Shown here: positions 17,090 to 24,532 of the stretch, piece after piece
Position numbering within the stretch: the stretch's first letter is position 1
How the letters are laid out: each line of letters opens with the position of its first letter
Source: Pedobacter mucosus
GTDB lineage: Bacteria; Bacteroidota; Bacteroidia; Sphingobacteriales; Sphingobacteriaceae
Length of the DNA: 64,000 bases
Assembly: GCF_022200785.1 (NCBI RefSeq)
Contig: NZ_CP087585.1
Location: 4,774,001 to 4,838,000 of the forward strand
Direction: 5' to 3'
Notes under the pieces: model-generated
Database searches by the model: none
Seen by the model: the letters and a program-made list of their open reading frames with translations, nothing else
What the model was told of the DNA's origin: nothing
Program-made: the position numbers and the translations under genes

Positions 17090-17758
17090 ATGAATAAATT
17101 AAAAGCAATATTATTTGATTTAGATGGTACATTAATCGATTCTGAAAAATTTCATTTTGATTGTTGGAATGGATTTTTAAGTCAGTATAATGTTGCGCTA
17201 AGTTTCGAAGATTGGCTAAGCAATTATGCAGGTATTCCATTGCCTCAAAATGCAAAATCCATAGTTGAAAAATATCAAATAGAAGTAGATCTGGAAAGCT
17301 TTATCGAAAAGCGTGAACAGATTACAGTGAATGGATTTAAAACCACAGATATAAATTTAATGCCTTTTGCACTAAATTTTATTCAATATTTTTATGATAA
17401 AGGCCTCACATTGGCCGTTGTTACTGCTAGTCCGAAAGCTGATGTTGAAGCTGTTTTTAATCGGAATGGATTAGCGAAATATTTCAGCCTTTTTATTACC
17501 AGAACAGATGTAACCAAAAGCAAACCCGATCCAGAAAGTTATAACCTTTGTGTATCGCGATTAGCGATTGCAAAAGAGCAATGCATTGTTTTAGAGGATA
17601 CCATAAATGGGGTTAAGGCTGCGGTAGCTGCGGGGATAACTTGTTACGCCATACAAGGCAATACTGAAGCACATCAAACGCTAAGTGTTGCAAATCAAGT
17701 CTTTTTAAGTTTAGCAGATGCAAAAGAATTTATTGTCCAAAATACGTTAACGGATTAA
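17090..17758 (+). CDS. HAD-superfamily phosphatase/phosphomutase
   Basis: 222-residue cytoplasmic HAD hydrolase, subfamily IA with alpha-helical cap, close to beta-phosphoglucomutase/phosphatase types. Motif I is FDLDGTLIDSE (nucleophile Asp and acid Asp two residues later), motif II is the T of VTASPKAD, motif III is K in KSKPDPESY and motif IV is VLEDTINGVKAAVAAG. The cap lies at about residues 15-85. Substrate unknown: a sugar phosphate or a damaged metabolite is most likely. It differs from the pgmB at 59561, which sits in a sugar locus; here no metabolic neighbour gives a hint. Confidence 0.9.
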   Translation: MNKLKAILFDLDGTLIDSEKFHFDCWNGFLSQYNVALSFEDWLSNYAGIPLPQNAKSIVEKYQIEVDLESFIEKREQITVNGFKTTDINLMPFALNFIQYFYDKGLTLAVVTASPKADVEAVFNRNGLAKYFSLFITRTDVTKSKPDPESYNLCVSRLAIAKEQCIVLEDTINGVKAAVAAGITCYAIQGNTEAHQTLSVANQVFLSLADAKEFIVQNTLTD

Positions 17759-17832
17759 TAAAAAACATAAATTTTACCTCATTGTGGCTGTAAAGTTGAG
17801 CGCACAGCCTTTTACCTTTAGCCTTTTTTCCC

Positions 17833-17840
17833 TACATTTG
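17833..17840 (+). promoter_or_regulatory. Candidate -7 element of lpdA
   Basis: TACATTTG matches TAnnTTTG exactly and lies 24 bases before the lpdA ATG. No clear -33 TTTG at the normal distance. Confidence 0.5.
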
Positions 17841-17863
17841 GGCAATCAAATTTTCAAGAAGTT

Positions 17864-19270
17864 ATGCAATACGATGTCGTTGTTATTGGTTCAGGTCCGG
17901 GCGGTTATGTAGGCGCAATCCGTTGTGCTCAGTTAGGATTAAAAACTGCAGTTATAGAAAAATATAAAACCTTTGGCGGTACTTGCCTCAATGTTGGTTG
18001 TATCCCATCAAAGGCGTTGTTAGACTCTTCCGAGCACTTCCATAATGCCGCTCATACTTTTACAACCCATGGTATCGATCTTAAAGATTTACAAGTAAAT
18101 ATGCCACAAATGATCGCTCGTAAAGACGATGTTGTTGCTCAAAATACTGCCGGTATCACTTATTTATTCAAGAAAAATAAAATTGATTCTTTTGAAGGTG
18201 TTGGTTCTTTCGTAGATAAAAATACCATTTTAGTTACCAAAGCTGACGGATCTACAGAAACGCTATCTGCGAAAAATGTAATCATCGCCACGGGTTCTAA
18301 ACCAACAACTTTACCATTTTTGCCGATCGATAAAAAACGCATTATCACTTCAACGGAAGCTTTAAACATTAAAGAAGTTCCAAAATCGATGGTGGTTATT
18401 GGTGGTGGCGTTATCGGTTTAGAGTTAGGTTCTGTTTATGCTCGCTTAGGTACAAAAGTTTCAGTTGTTGAGTTTTTACCATCAATCATTGCTACAATGG
18501 ATGCTGGTTTAGGTAAGGAATTGCAACGTGTTCTGAAGAAAAACCTGGGCATGGATTTTTATATGAATCATAAAGTTACAGGCGCTACTGTAAATGGCGA
18601 AACTGTTACGGTTAAAGCTGACAATGCAAAAGGCGAATCCATTTCTTTAGATGCTGATTATTGTATTGTTGCTGTTGGAAGAACAGCTTATAGCGAAGGT
18701 TTAGGTTTGGATAAAATCGGAATTTCCATTGAAGAAAGAGGTAAAAAGATTCCAGTTAACGAACATTTAGAAACTTCGGTTGCAGGTGTTTATGCCATAG
18801 GCGATGTAATTACTGGCCCGATGTTGGCGCATAAAGCCGAAGATGAAGGAACTTATGTTGCTGAAACCATCGCCGGACAAAAACCTCATATTAACTATAA
18901 TTTAATTCCTGGAGTGGTTTACACTTGGCCAGAAGTTGCTTCTGTAGGATTAACTGAAGAGCAATTGAAAGAAAAAGGCACAAAATATAAAGCAGGTTCA
19001 TTTCCATTTAAAGCCAGCGGACGTGCGAAAGCAAGTATGGATACTGATGGTTTTATTAAAGTTTTGGCTGATGCAACTACTGATGAAGTTTTGGGCGTAC
19101 ACATGATTGGTCCACGTGTTGCAGATGTAATTGCAGAAGCTGTAATCGCGATGGAATTCCGTGCATCTGCAGAAGATATTGCACGTACTTGCCATGCGCA
19201 CCCTACTTATACCGAAGCATTAAAAGAAGCTGCTATGGCGGCAACGGAAAATAGAGCAATTCATATTTAA
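17864..19270 (+). CDS. lpdA: Dihydrolipoyl dehydrogenase (E3)
   Basis: FAD-dependent disulfide oxidoreductase that reoxidises dihydrolipoyl groups of 2-oxoacid dehydrogenase complexes and the glycine cleavage system, using NAD+. 468 residues is the normal length. FAD site GSGPGGYVGAIRCAQLG (9-25), redox-active disulfide GGTCLNVGCIPSK (about 38-50), NAD site GGGVIGLELGSVYARLG (about 180-196), second FAD motif VYAIGDV (about 310) and C-terminal dimer motif HAHPTYTEAL with the catalytic His. Cytoplasmic. No E1/E2 genes are adjacent, so it is probably shared between complexes. Confidence 0.97.
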   Translation: MQYDVVVIGSGPGGYVGAIRCAQLGLKTAVIEKYKTFGGTCLNVGCIPSKALLDSSEHFHNAAHTFTTHGIDLKDLQVNMPQMIARKDDVVAQNTAGITYLFKKNKIDSFEGVGSFVDKNTILVTKADGSTETLSAKNVIIATGSKPTTLPFLPIDKKRIITSTEALNIKEVPKSMVVIGGGVIGLELGSVYARLGTKVSVVEFLPSIIATMDAGLGKELQRVLKKNLGMDFYMNHKVTGATVNGETVTVKADNAKGESISLDADYCIVAVGRTAYSEGLGLDKIGISIEERGKKIPVNEHLETSVAGVYAIGDVITGPMLAHKAEDEGTYVAETIAGQKPHINYNLIPGVVYTWPEVASVGLTEEQLKEKGTKYKAGSFPFKASGRAKASMDTDGFIKVLADATTDEVLGVHMIGPRVADVIAEAVIAMEFRASAEDIARTCHAHPTYTEALKEAAMAATENRAIHI

Positions 19271-19279
19271 AATAATATT

Positions 19280-19549
19280 ATTCCTTGGTCTGTGTCCTCA
19301 CAGACCAACATAAATACAAAGCTGATATTAATTTATCGGCTTTTTTTGTTATTTAATTTTCTAGGGCATGTCCCAAGCTGCGCAAGGGTCGGGCTATCCG
19401 TTACAATCTTTTTTGAAGAAAAATCAAAAAAGGATTTCACTGCTATCCCTCATGCAAAACCTATAACTGAATGTATTTTAGGTTATACCGTTGTCACCCT
19501 ATTCCTTGGTCTGTATCCTCACAGACCAATACAAATACAAAAGCTGATA
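19280..19549. repeat. Direct repeat with GGTCTGTG hairpin, two copies
   Basis: Copies at 19280-19327 and 19501-19549 are nearly identical (ATTCCTTGGTCTGT, then CCTCACAGACCAA, then AAATACAA and AGCTGATA). Each holds the hairpin GGTCTGTG-TCCT-CACAGACC (19287-19306 perfect; 19508-19527 one mismatch). A partial third copy is at 19772-19800. The first copy starts 10 bases after the lpdA stop. Confidence 0.8.
19363..19455. repeat. Dispersed 'CTATCCG' hairpin repeat, copy 2
   Basis: GGGCTATCCGTTACAATC, an inner TTTTTTGA-AGAAAAA-TCAAAAAA hairpin, then GGATTTCACTGCTATCCC; the same plan as 15665-15735 with a different hairpin core. It is inserted between the two direct repeats. Confidence 0.65.
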
Positions 19550-19697
19550 AGAATTTGGAAACTGTTGGATTTGATTGTTGAACTTCCGCATGGCTAGGCC
19601 TAATCACTGATTCTTCGTTCACCTTAAGTCCGGCCTAACAAATTTTTCGGGATAGCTTATCCAAGACAAATCACTGACTTTAACAGTAAAAATTTTC

Positions 19698-19751
19698 AGC
19701 CGGACAGGCTGTTTTCTTTTTGTTGTCAAAAAGAAAACAGCCTGTCCGGCT
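19698..19751. repeat. Perfect 25-bp hairpin
   Basis: Left arm 19698-19722 starts AGCCGGACAGGCTG; right arm 19727-19751 is its exact reverse complement; loop TTGT. It lies in the gap between lpdA and the beta-propeller lipoprotein, about 180 bases before the latter. Too long and G/C-rich at its base for an ordinary terminator, and no T run follows. Confidence 0.9.
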
Positions 19752-19900
19752 AGGACAAAATAAAAATTGAATCTTATGTCTTCACAGACCAATAAAATAT
19801 AAACGCCAATAACAAATCATCAACTTTGTTGTACACTCTATTTCATAATTTCTTAATAAAAAGATAACAAATGCGTCATAAAATCATTGTTATGGCTATC

Positions 19901-19908
19901 TACTTTTG
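19901..19908 (+). promoter_or_regulatory. Candidate -7 element of the beta-propeller lipoprotein gene
   Basis: TACTTTTG matches TAnnTTTG 23 bases before the ATG at 19931. Confidence 0.45.
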
Positions 19909-19930
19909 CGGTTCAGATATTAATTAAACC

Positions 19931-21460
19931 ATGAACTTAAAACAACTATTTGGCGCAATGCTTATCGCGTCTGTAGCATTTGCTGCCTGTAAAAAAACGA
20001 CAACTGATGAACCCATTGTAGATCCAGTTGAAACCATTGTTCCTGAAAAAATCGATAGTTTTAAAGAAGCTGCTATGATCGATTTAGGTGGTGAATTTGC
20101 GTCAGAAATTTCTGCTTACGATCCATTAACAAAAAAATTATTTGTGGTGAGTAATGATGGCGAAGCAAAAGTTGATGTTGTTGATATGAGTAACTTCCCA
20201 ACGGTTACCAAATTAAAAACCCTTGTTTTTGCAAATAATGCAGGCATAAATAGTGTTGCGGTGAGTAATGGATTGTTGGCTATTGGTTTAGATGGCGCCA
20301 ATAAACAAGAAAATGGTGATGTAGTGGTACTTAAAACATCCGATTTATCAGAGGTTAAAAAAATAACGGTCGGCGCAATGCCAGATATGGTGACTTTTAG
20401 TCCGGATGGAAATTATATTCTTTCGGCTAACGAAGGCGAACCCAATGATGCATATACAGTTGACCCAAAAGGAACAATTTCAATTATCAATATAAAGGAT
20501 AATTATGCAGTTAAGACAATTGATTTTTCTGCATTCGAATCTCAAAAAACAACTTTACTTGCTGGCGGGTTTAGAATTTATGGCTTAAACGCAAGTTTTA
20601 CTCAAGATATTGAACCAGAATATATTGCGGTGAGTACTGATTCAAAAAATGCATATGTAACCTTACAAGAAAATAATGGAGTTGCAGAAATTGACATCTT
20701 AGCCGGAACCATCACTAAAATTATCCCGTTAGGTACGAGAGATATCAGCCTTGCAGAAAATGCTTTTGATGTAAGTGATAAGGATAATAAAAAAGTGTTA
20801 GGTACTTGGCCAATTAAGGCATTTTACCTTCCTGATGCGATTTCTTATTTTACAACAGGTGGAGCTTCTTATTTAGCTCTGGCAAATGAGGGTGATACCA
20901 GGGCATGGAAAGGTTATGATGAAGAGGTTAGGGTTAAAAGCTTGAAGTTAGATCTAATAAAATTCCCTACTGCAGCAACGTTACAGCTTGATGAAAACTT
21001 GGGTAGATTAACAGTAAGTAAAGCCTTCGGCGATACAGACGGCGATGGAGATTATGATGAACTATATGCAACGGGCGGTAGAAGTGTAAGTATAATTAAC
21101 GCTAGTACTGGCTTATTAGTTGCTAACATTGGCAAAGATTTGGAGCAACGTGTAATTGATGCAGGTAAATATGATGACGAGCGCTCTGATAATAAAGGAG
21201 TAGAAATAGAAGGTGTAACTGTTGCTCAGGTAAACGGCCAGACTTTAGCTTTCATCGGTATGGAGCGAGTGGATATGATTGCAATATATGATGTAACCAC
21301 TCCAGCTTCTCCTAAATTTGTTCAGTTATTTGCAACAGGCGATGCTCCAGAAGGTTTGTTATATGTTAAACCAAAAGATAGTCCGAATGGAAGAAGTTTA
21401 CTAATTGTTTCTAACGAAGCAGATGGAACGGTTAGATTTTTTCAGCCTGATAAAATATAA
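19931..21460 (+). CDS. Choice-of-anchor I family beta-propeller lipoprotein
   Basis: 509 residues. The N terminus is a lipoprotein signal with lipobox FAAC (Cys20) followed by KKTTTDEP. The rest is a beta-propeller of the 'choice-of-anchor I' family: repeated blades such as DPLTKKLFVVSNDGEAKVDV, SVAVSNGLLAIGLDG, DMVTFSPDGNYILSANEGEP and AYVTLQENNGVAEIDI, plus the family-typical DTDGDGDYDELYATGGRSVS and APEGLLYVKPKDSPNGRSLL. Members are extracellular or surface proteins, sometimes fused to phosphatases; none is fused here. Function unknown; probably surface-exposed. It is followed by its own terminator. Confidence 0.87.
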   Translation: MNLKQLFGAMLIASVAFAACKKTTTDEPIVDPVETIVPEKIDSFKEAAMIDLGGEFASEISAYDPLTKKLFVVSNDGEAKVDVVDMSNFPTVTKLKTLVFANNAGINSVAVSNGLLAIGLDGANKQENGDVVVLKTSDLSEVKKITVGAMPDMVTFSPDGNYILSANEGEPNDAYTVDPKGTISIINIKDNYAVKTIDFSAFESQKTTLLAGGFRIYGLNASFTQDIEPEYIAVSTDSKNAYVTLQENNGVAEIDILAGTITKIIPLGTRDISLAENAFDVSDKDNKKVLGTWPIKAFYLPDAISYFTTGGASYLALANEGDTRAWKGYDEEVRVKSLKLDLIKFPTAATLQLDENLGRLTVSKAFGDTDGDGDYDELYATGGRSVSIINASTGLLVANIGKDLEQRVIDAGKYDDERSDNKGVEIEGVTVAQVNGQTLAFIGMERVDMIAIYDVTTPASPKFVQLFATGDAPEGLLYVKPKDSPNGRSLLIVSNEADGTVRFFQPDKI

Positions 21461-21474
21461 GAAGGTAAAGTCTA

Positions 21475-21505
21475 AAAATCCTCAGATTCAAAATCTGGGG
21501 ATTTT
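21475..21505 (+). terminator. Terminator
   Basis: Stem AAAATCCTCAGATT (21475-21488) / AATCTGGGGATTTT (21492-21505) with one G-U pair, loop CAA, followed by T. It lies 15 bases after the propeller gene's stop. Confidence 0.85.
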
Positions 21506-21603
21506 TTTATGTAATAATTTAATCAAATAAAATATTACACTTTCTATTTTGAATTGATTTCGAGACATTTGCAGCTTACAAAAATCGTTATTAACACAAA
21601 GTT

Positions 21604-22809
21604 TTGGAAGAGGTAAACGCAAATCAGGATAATTCAACACAAAATGCATTTCAACCTGTAATTGCGCAAAGTACTCCAAACCGTATTCGCCTTGCGGTAT
21701 CTTTATTTTATTTCGGACAAGGAATTGCGTTCGCCTCATGGGCAAGTCGGATTCCTGATATCAAACATTCACTTGGTTTATCAGATGGTGCATTAGGAAG
21801 TATTTTATTGGCACTTCCACTAGGTCAATTGCTTACCATGCCAATTTCTGGTCGGTTAGTTACCAAATACGGAAGTAAAAAAATACTCACGATAACCGTA
21901 CCACTATATGTTTTAGCATTAAGTAATTTAGGCTTGGCAACGGCACCTTGGCATTTGGCAGCATTTCTTTTCCTATTTGGTGTGGTTGGTAATATGTGTA
22001 ATATTTCGGTAAACACACAAGGTTCAGAAGCTGAAAAACTATTTGGACGACCAATTATGACATCTTTTCATGGAGCTTGGAGTATTGCAGGTTTTACGGG
22101 AGCATTAGTTGGATTGTTGATGGTTAATCTTCATGTTGTTCCGTATTACCATTTCTGGATTGTGGCAGTTTTTGTTTGTTTAAATGTTTTTTTAAACCAT
22201 AACCATTTAGTACCCGGAAAAGGGTCTGCTACTGCTGAGCGTAAGCCGAAATTATTTACCATGCCTGAGGGCGTATTGTTACAATTGGGAATTATTGGTT
22301 TTTGCAGTATGGCAACGGAGGGTGCAATGTTCGACTGGAGTGGCGTGTATTTTAAGGAAATCGTTAAAGCTCCATCCTCTCTCGTTATTTTAGGTTATGC
22401 CTCTTTCATGATTATGATGGCTACTGGTCGCTTTGTTGGTGATAAGATTATTGCGAAGGTTGGACGGAAAAAAACCATACAAATAAGCGGCTTAATTATA
22501 TCAACGGGAATGTTTATATCCGTTTTATTTCCTTTTATTGTTACTGCTACAATTGGTTTTATGCTGGTTGGTATTGGAGTTTCAAGTATTGTACCAACGG
22601 TTTATAGCGTTGCCGGTAAAAATGGAAAAGTGCCTGCAGGTATGGCTATTGCAATTGTTTCTAGCGTAAGTTATTTTGGTTTTTTAATGGGCCCGCCACT
22701 AATTGGTTACATTTCTCAATTATCTAGTTTGCAGTATTCTTATGGAGTAATAGGATGTTTTGGTTTATTGGTAAGTTTTTTAGTTACCAAAATAAGGGCT
22801 ATAGATTAA
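21604..22809 (+). CDS. MFS transporter
   Basis: 401-residue major facilitator with 12 predicted membrane segments. It starts at TTG 21604; no ATG is in frame upstream of the first membrane helix (about residues 27-45), so the TTG is accepted. RIRLAVSLFYFGQGIAFASWASRIPDIK and SGRLVTKYGSKK (between helices 2 and 3) match the YbjJ/FucP-like branch of the family. Inner-membrane transporter; substrate unknown (sugars or drugs are both possible). It faces the toxin-antitoxin pair tail to tail with only 2 bases between stops. Confidence 0.88.
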   Translation: MEEVNANQDNSTQNAFQPVIAQSTPNRIRLAVSLFYFGQGIAFASWASRIPDIKHSLGLSDGALGSILLALPLGQLLTMPISGRLVTKYGSKKILTITVPLYVLALSNLGLATAPWHLAAFLFLFGVVGNMCNISVNTQGSEAEKLFGRPIMTSFHGAWSIAGFTGALVGLLMVNLHVVPYYHFWIVAVFVCLNVFLNHNHLVPGKGSATAERKPKLFTMPEGVLLQLGIIGFCSMATEGAMFDWSGVYFKEIVKAPSSLVILGYASFMIMMATGRFVGDKIIAKVGRKKTIQISGLIISTGMFISVLFPFIVTATIGFMLVGIGVSSIVPTVYSVAGKNGKVPAGMAIAIVSSVSYFGFLMGPPLIGYISQLSSLQYSYGVIGCFGLLVSFLVTKIRAID

Positions 22810-22811
22810 AT

Positions 22812-23105
22812 TTAACGAGTGAAAGGCCTGCGACCTGTATGTCTGATTCTTAAAATTCTGATTTCAGATCGTATAGTCCTAAAAGAGATTCTGTAATTAT
22901 CTATTTCAAAAGCTTGAAAACTGCCATCATTATTTATTTTTAATCTATCAGCCTGAAAAATATTTTCCTTACTTGGTAAAGCTTTAATTTTTGATAAAAT
23001 TTGAATTTCTATCTTTTCAGCATAATCAAATTGTTCATTATCTTCCAAATACTGAATTATTTCTAGTAAATGCTTAACGGCAAGCTTGCTCCATTTAATT
23101 TTCAA
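22812..23105 (-). CDS. RelE/ParE-type toxin
   Basis: 97-residue RelE/ParE superfamily protein. The pattern KIKWSKLAVKHLLEIIQYLEDN (helices 1-2), then DRLKINNDGSFQAFEIDNYRISFRT and the terminal strand EIRILRIRHTGRRP matches the family fold; the C-terminal Arg/His-rich end is where RelE-type catalytic residues sit. RelE members cut mRNA on the ribosome while ParE members inhibit gyrase; the sequence does not decide between them. Its start codon follows the antitoxin stop with no gap, typical of translationally coupled toxin-antitoxin operons. Confidence 0.85.
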   Translation of the reverse strand: MKIKWSKLAVKHLLEIIQYLEDNEQFDYAEKIEIQILSKIKALPSKENIFQADRLKINNDGSFQAFEIDNYRISFRTIRSEIRILRIRHTGRRPFTR

Positions 23106-23345
23106 TTAAAGTGCTTTACGTCTATTATTAAAAAATTCTTCTACATCTTCTTGTGATGAATAATTTCCAGAGGTAATTTCATTCTCTGAATCCTTTAACT
23201 CATTATTATAATGATCTATAAATAGTTTATCATTTTGTTCTTGCTGATTATCTAAAATTGTTTGATACTTATAATTTAAGCTGTTTAGAAAAGCAAGAAG
23301 AACTTTTTCCTCGTTTTTGTTTTGTGTACTAACTATTACGCTCAT
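23106..23345 (-). CDS. Antitoxin of RelE/ParE module
   Basis: 79-residue small protein directly upstream of, and abutting, the RelE/ParE toxin. The N terminus (SVIVSTQNKNEEKVLLAFLNSLNYKYQ) could form the short strand-helix of a Phd-like or other dimerising region; the C-terminal half is acidic and likely disordered (NNELKDSENEITSGNYSSQED), as expected for toxin-wrapping segments. No clear DNA-binding fold can be read. The antitoxin role is inferred from position, size and charge. Confidence 0.75.
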   Translation of the reverse strand: MSVIVSTQNKNEEKVLLAFLNSLNYKYQTILDNQQEQNDKLFIDHYNNELKDSENEITSGNYSSQEDVEEFFNNRRKAL

Positions 23346-23382
23346 ATATCAAATTTAACAATTTTAACTAATTAAAGCAAAA

Positions 23383-24186
23383 TCATTCCTTTGTAACCAA
23401 GCCACAATGTGTGAGGGTAGATATTGCTAATTCTATTAATCTTAAGTTTTCTTGTTGATGCCCGTGTTGAACTTCTACATTAATATATGGGATGTTTTGT
23501 TGCATGGCATAAACTGAAAGCGAGCCATCATTTTCTGCAAATTTAGATTGAAGGATAACATTTACATTCGCTTTTTTTAAACTAGAAAATAACCTTGGCT
23601 CTGTTACATAAATTAAATCATCTCCATCCATTTCGAAATTAATGTACACAGAATCTGCTGTGCTCGCTAAATCGTAACCTGGTAGATACGATGAAATTCC
23701 AAAACCACCATCAGCATTGTTATGAAGTGTTAGGAAATATCCTGTCTTTTTTGGATCGTAAAAATCTACTATCTGTTTGCCAGCGGCTACAATTGTTTTT
23801 TCAACTTCATTTGAACTAAATGCATCTTTTTTAAGTCTTGTATTTACACCAGGTTCGGTATAAATAGCATTAGGGTCTATTCGATATGGATCATCCATAT
23901 AAGTAAAAGTGTAATCTCTCACGCCACCATACTGACAATCGATAAGTGTACCGCCGCTCCATCGGATATAATCAAAGCCTGCTTTTACGCCAGTATCTTC
24001 ATTATCATGTACCACCAAAAATTTAATTCCGTTGGGTTTGAAACTATACTTGACTAGGGTTACATTTAAATCATAAATTTTTAGGAAGGATGAATCGGTA
24101 GTCATCGCTTCAAAAACCGGTGGATGCTGAGCATTTGCACTAAAAACGATAAGTACAAAAAATATTTGAAGTACGTATTTAATCAT
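23383..24186 (-). CDS. Exported protein with zinc-peptidase-like residue pattern
   Basis: 267 residues, signal peptide 1-19 (ending ANAQ). I do not recognise the family with confidence. The arrangement VVHDNEDTG (H60, E63), LTLHNNADGG (H155) and INVEVQHGH (E238, H241, H243) resembles the HxxE...H...E order of M14-type zinc carboxypeptidases or related amidohydrolases, and the last block looks like a catalytic glutamate strand. This is inference from motif spacing. It would act in the periplasm, possibly on peptidoglycan or peptides. Monocistronic; REP-like sequences lie upstream. Confidence 0.6.
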   Translation of the reverse strand: MIKYVLQIFFVLIVFSANAQHPPVFEAMTTDSSFLKIYDLNVTLVKYSFKPNGIKFLVVHDNEDTGVKAGFDYIRWSGGTLIDCQYGGVRDYTFTYMDDPYRIDPNAIYTEPGVNTRLKKDAFSSNEVEKTIVAAGKQIVDFYDPKKTGYFLTLHNNADGGFGISSYLPGYDLASTADSVYINFEMDGDDLIYVTEPRLFSSLKKANVNVILQSKFAENDGSLSVYAMQQNIPYINVEVQHGHQQENLRLIELAISTLTHCGLVTKE

Positions 24187-24308
24187 ATTGGCTAATATAC
24201 AATGTTAGGATATGATTTGTTTGATTTGGCAATTTTACGTTAATATATGCGGATGCATCAGCTAACATTGAGTTGAAGGCTAATCTTTACAATTTGTAAA
24301 TGACCTAC

Positions 24309-24390
24309 CGTCATCCTGAACTTGTTTCAGGACCTTAATAATAGGAACGCCCAGCTAAATAGATGCTGAAACAAATTCAGCGTGACGACC
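24309..24390. repeat. REP-like inverted repeat
   Basis: Left half CGTCATCCTGAACTTGTTTC (24310-24329) then AGGACCT; right half AGATGCTGAAACAAATTCAG (24361-24380) then CGTGACGACC. The halves are imperfect reverse complements about 30 bases apart. A related single half, CTGTCATCCTGAGGAACGAA, is at 33551-33570. Confidence 0.65.
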
Positions 24391-24483
24391 CATTATTGAG
24401 ACCGTTTTATTGGGGCCTTTCATCGGAAGTGATATCCTTTCGAAATTTAAGCATGAGGATCTCAAAGCCCATAACACAAAAAA

Positions 24484-24509
24484 AAGCTGCCCTTGGGTAA
24501 GGGCAGCTT
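24484..24509 (-). terminator. Terminator of the RND efflux operon
   Basis: Perfect 11-bp stem AAGCTGCCCTT / AAGGGCAGCTT with a GGGT loop; the minus-strand transcript ends in a T run (A run at 24477-24485). It lies 24 bases past the pump gene's stop. Confidence 0.9.
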
Positions 24510-24532
24510 GATTGATTGTTAATCGGGATGTG

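Larger units (their letters stand above)
19271..19930. other. Repeat-rich intergenic region
   Basis: 660 bases without a credible gene. A 101-codon frame at 19292-19597 is built entirely from repeat sequence and is not called. Contents are the direct repeats, the CTATCCG element and the perfect hairpin listed separately. Confidence 0.7.
24187..24532. other. Intergenic gap with REP-like inverted repeat
   Basis: 346 bases, no gene. It carries the imperfect inverted repeat at 24309-24390 and the terminator of the RND operon. Confidence 0.6.

Noticed and set aside
19292..19597. 101-codon plus-strand frame after lpdA
   Set aside because: It is composed of the GGTCTGTG and CTATCCG repeats, has no codon pattern of a protein and no promoter.
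19280..19800. CRISPR array
   Set aside because: Only two full repeats 221 bases apart with different intervening sequences and no cas genes; no array elsewhere either.
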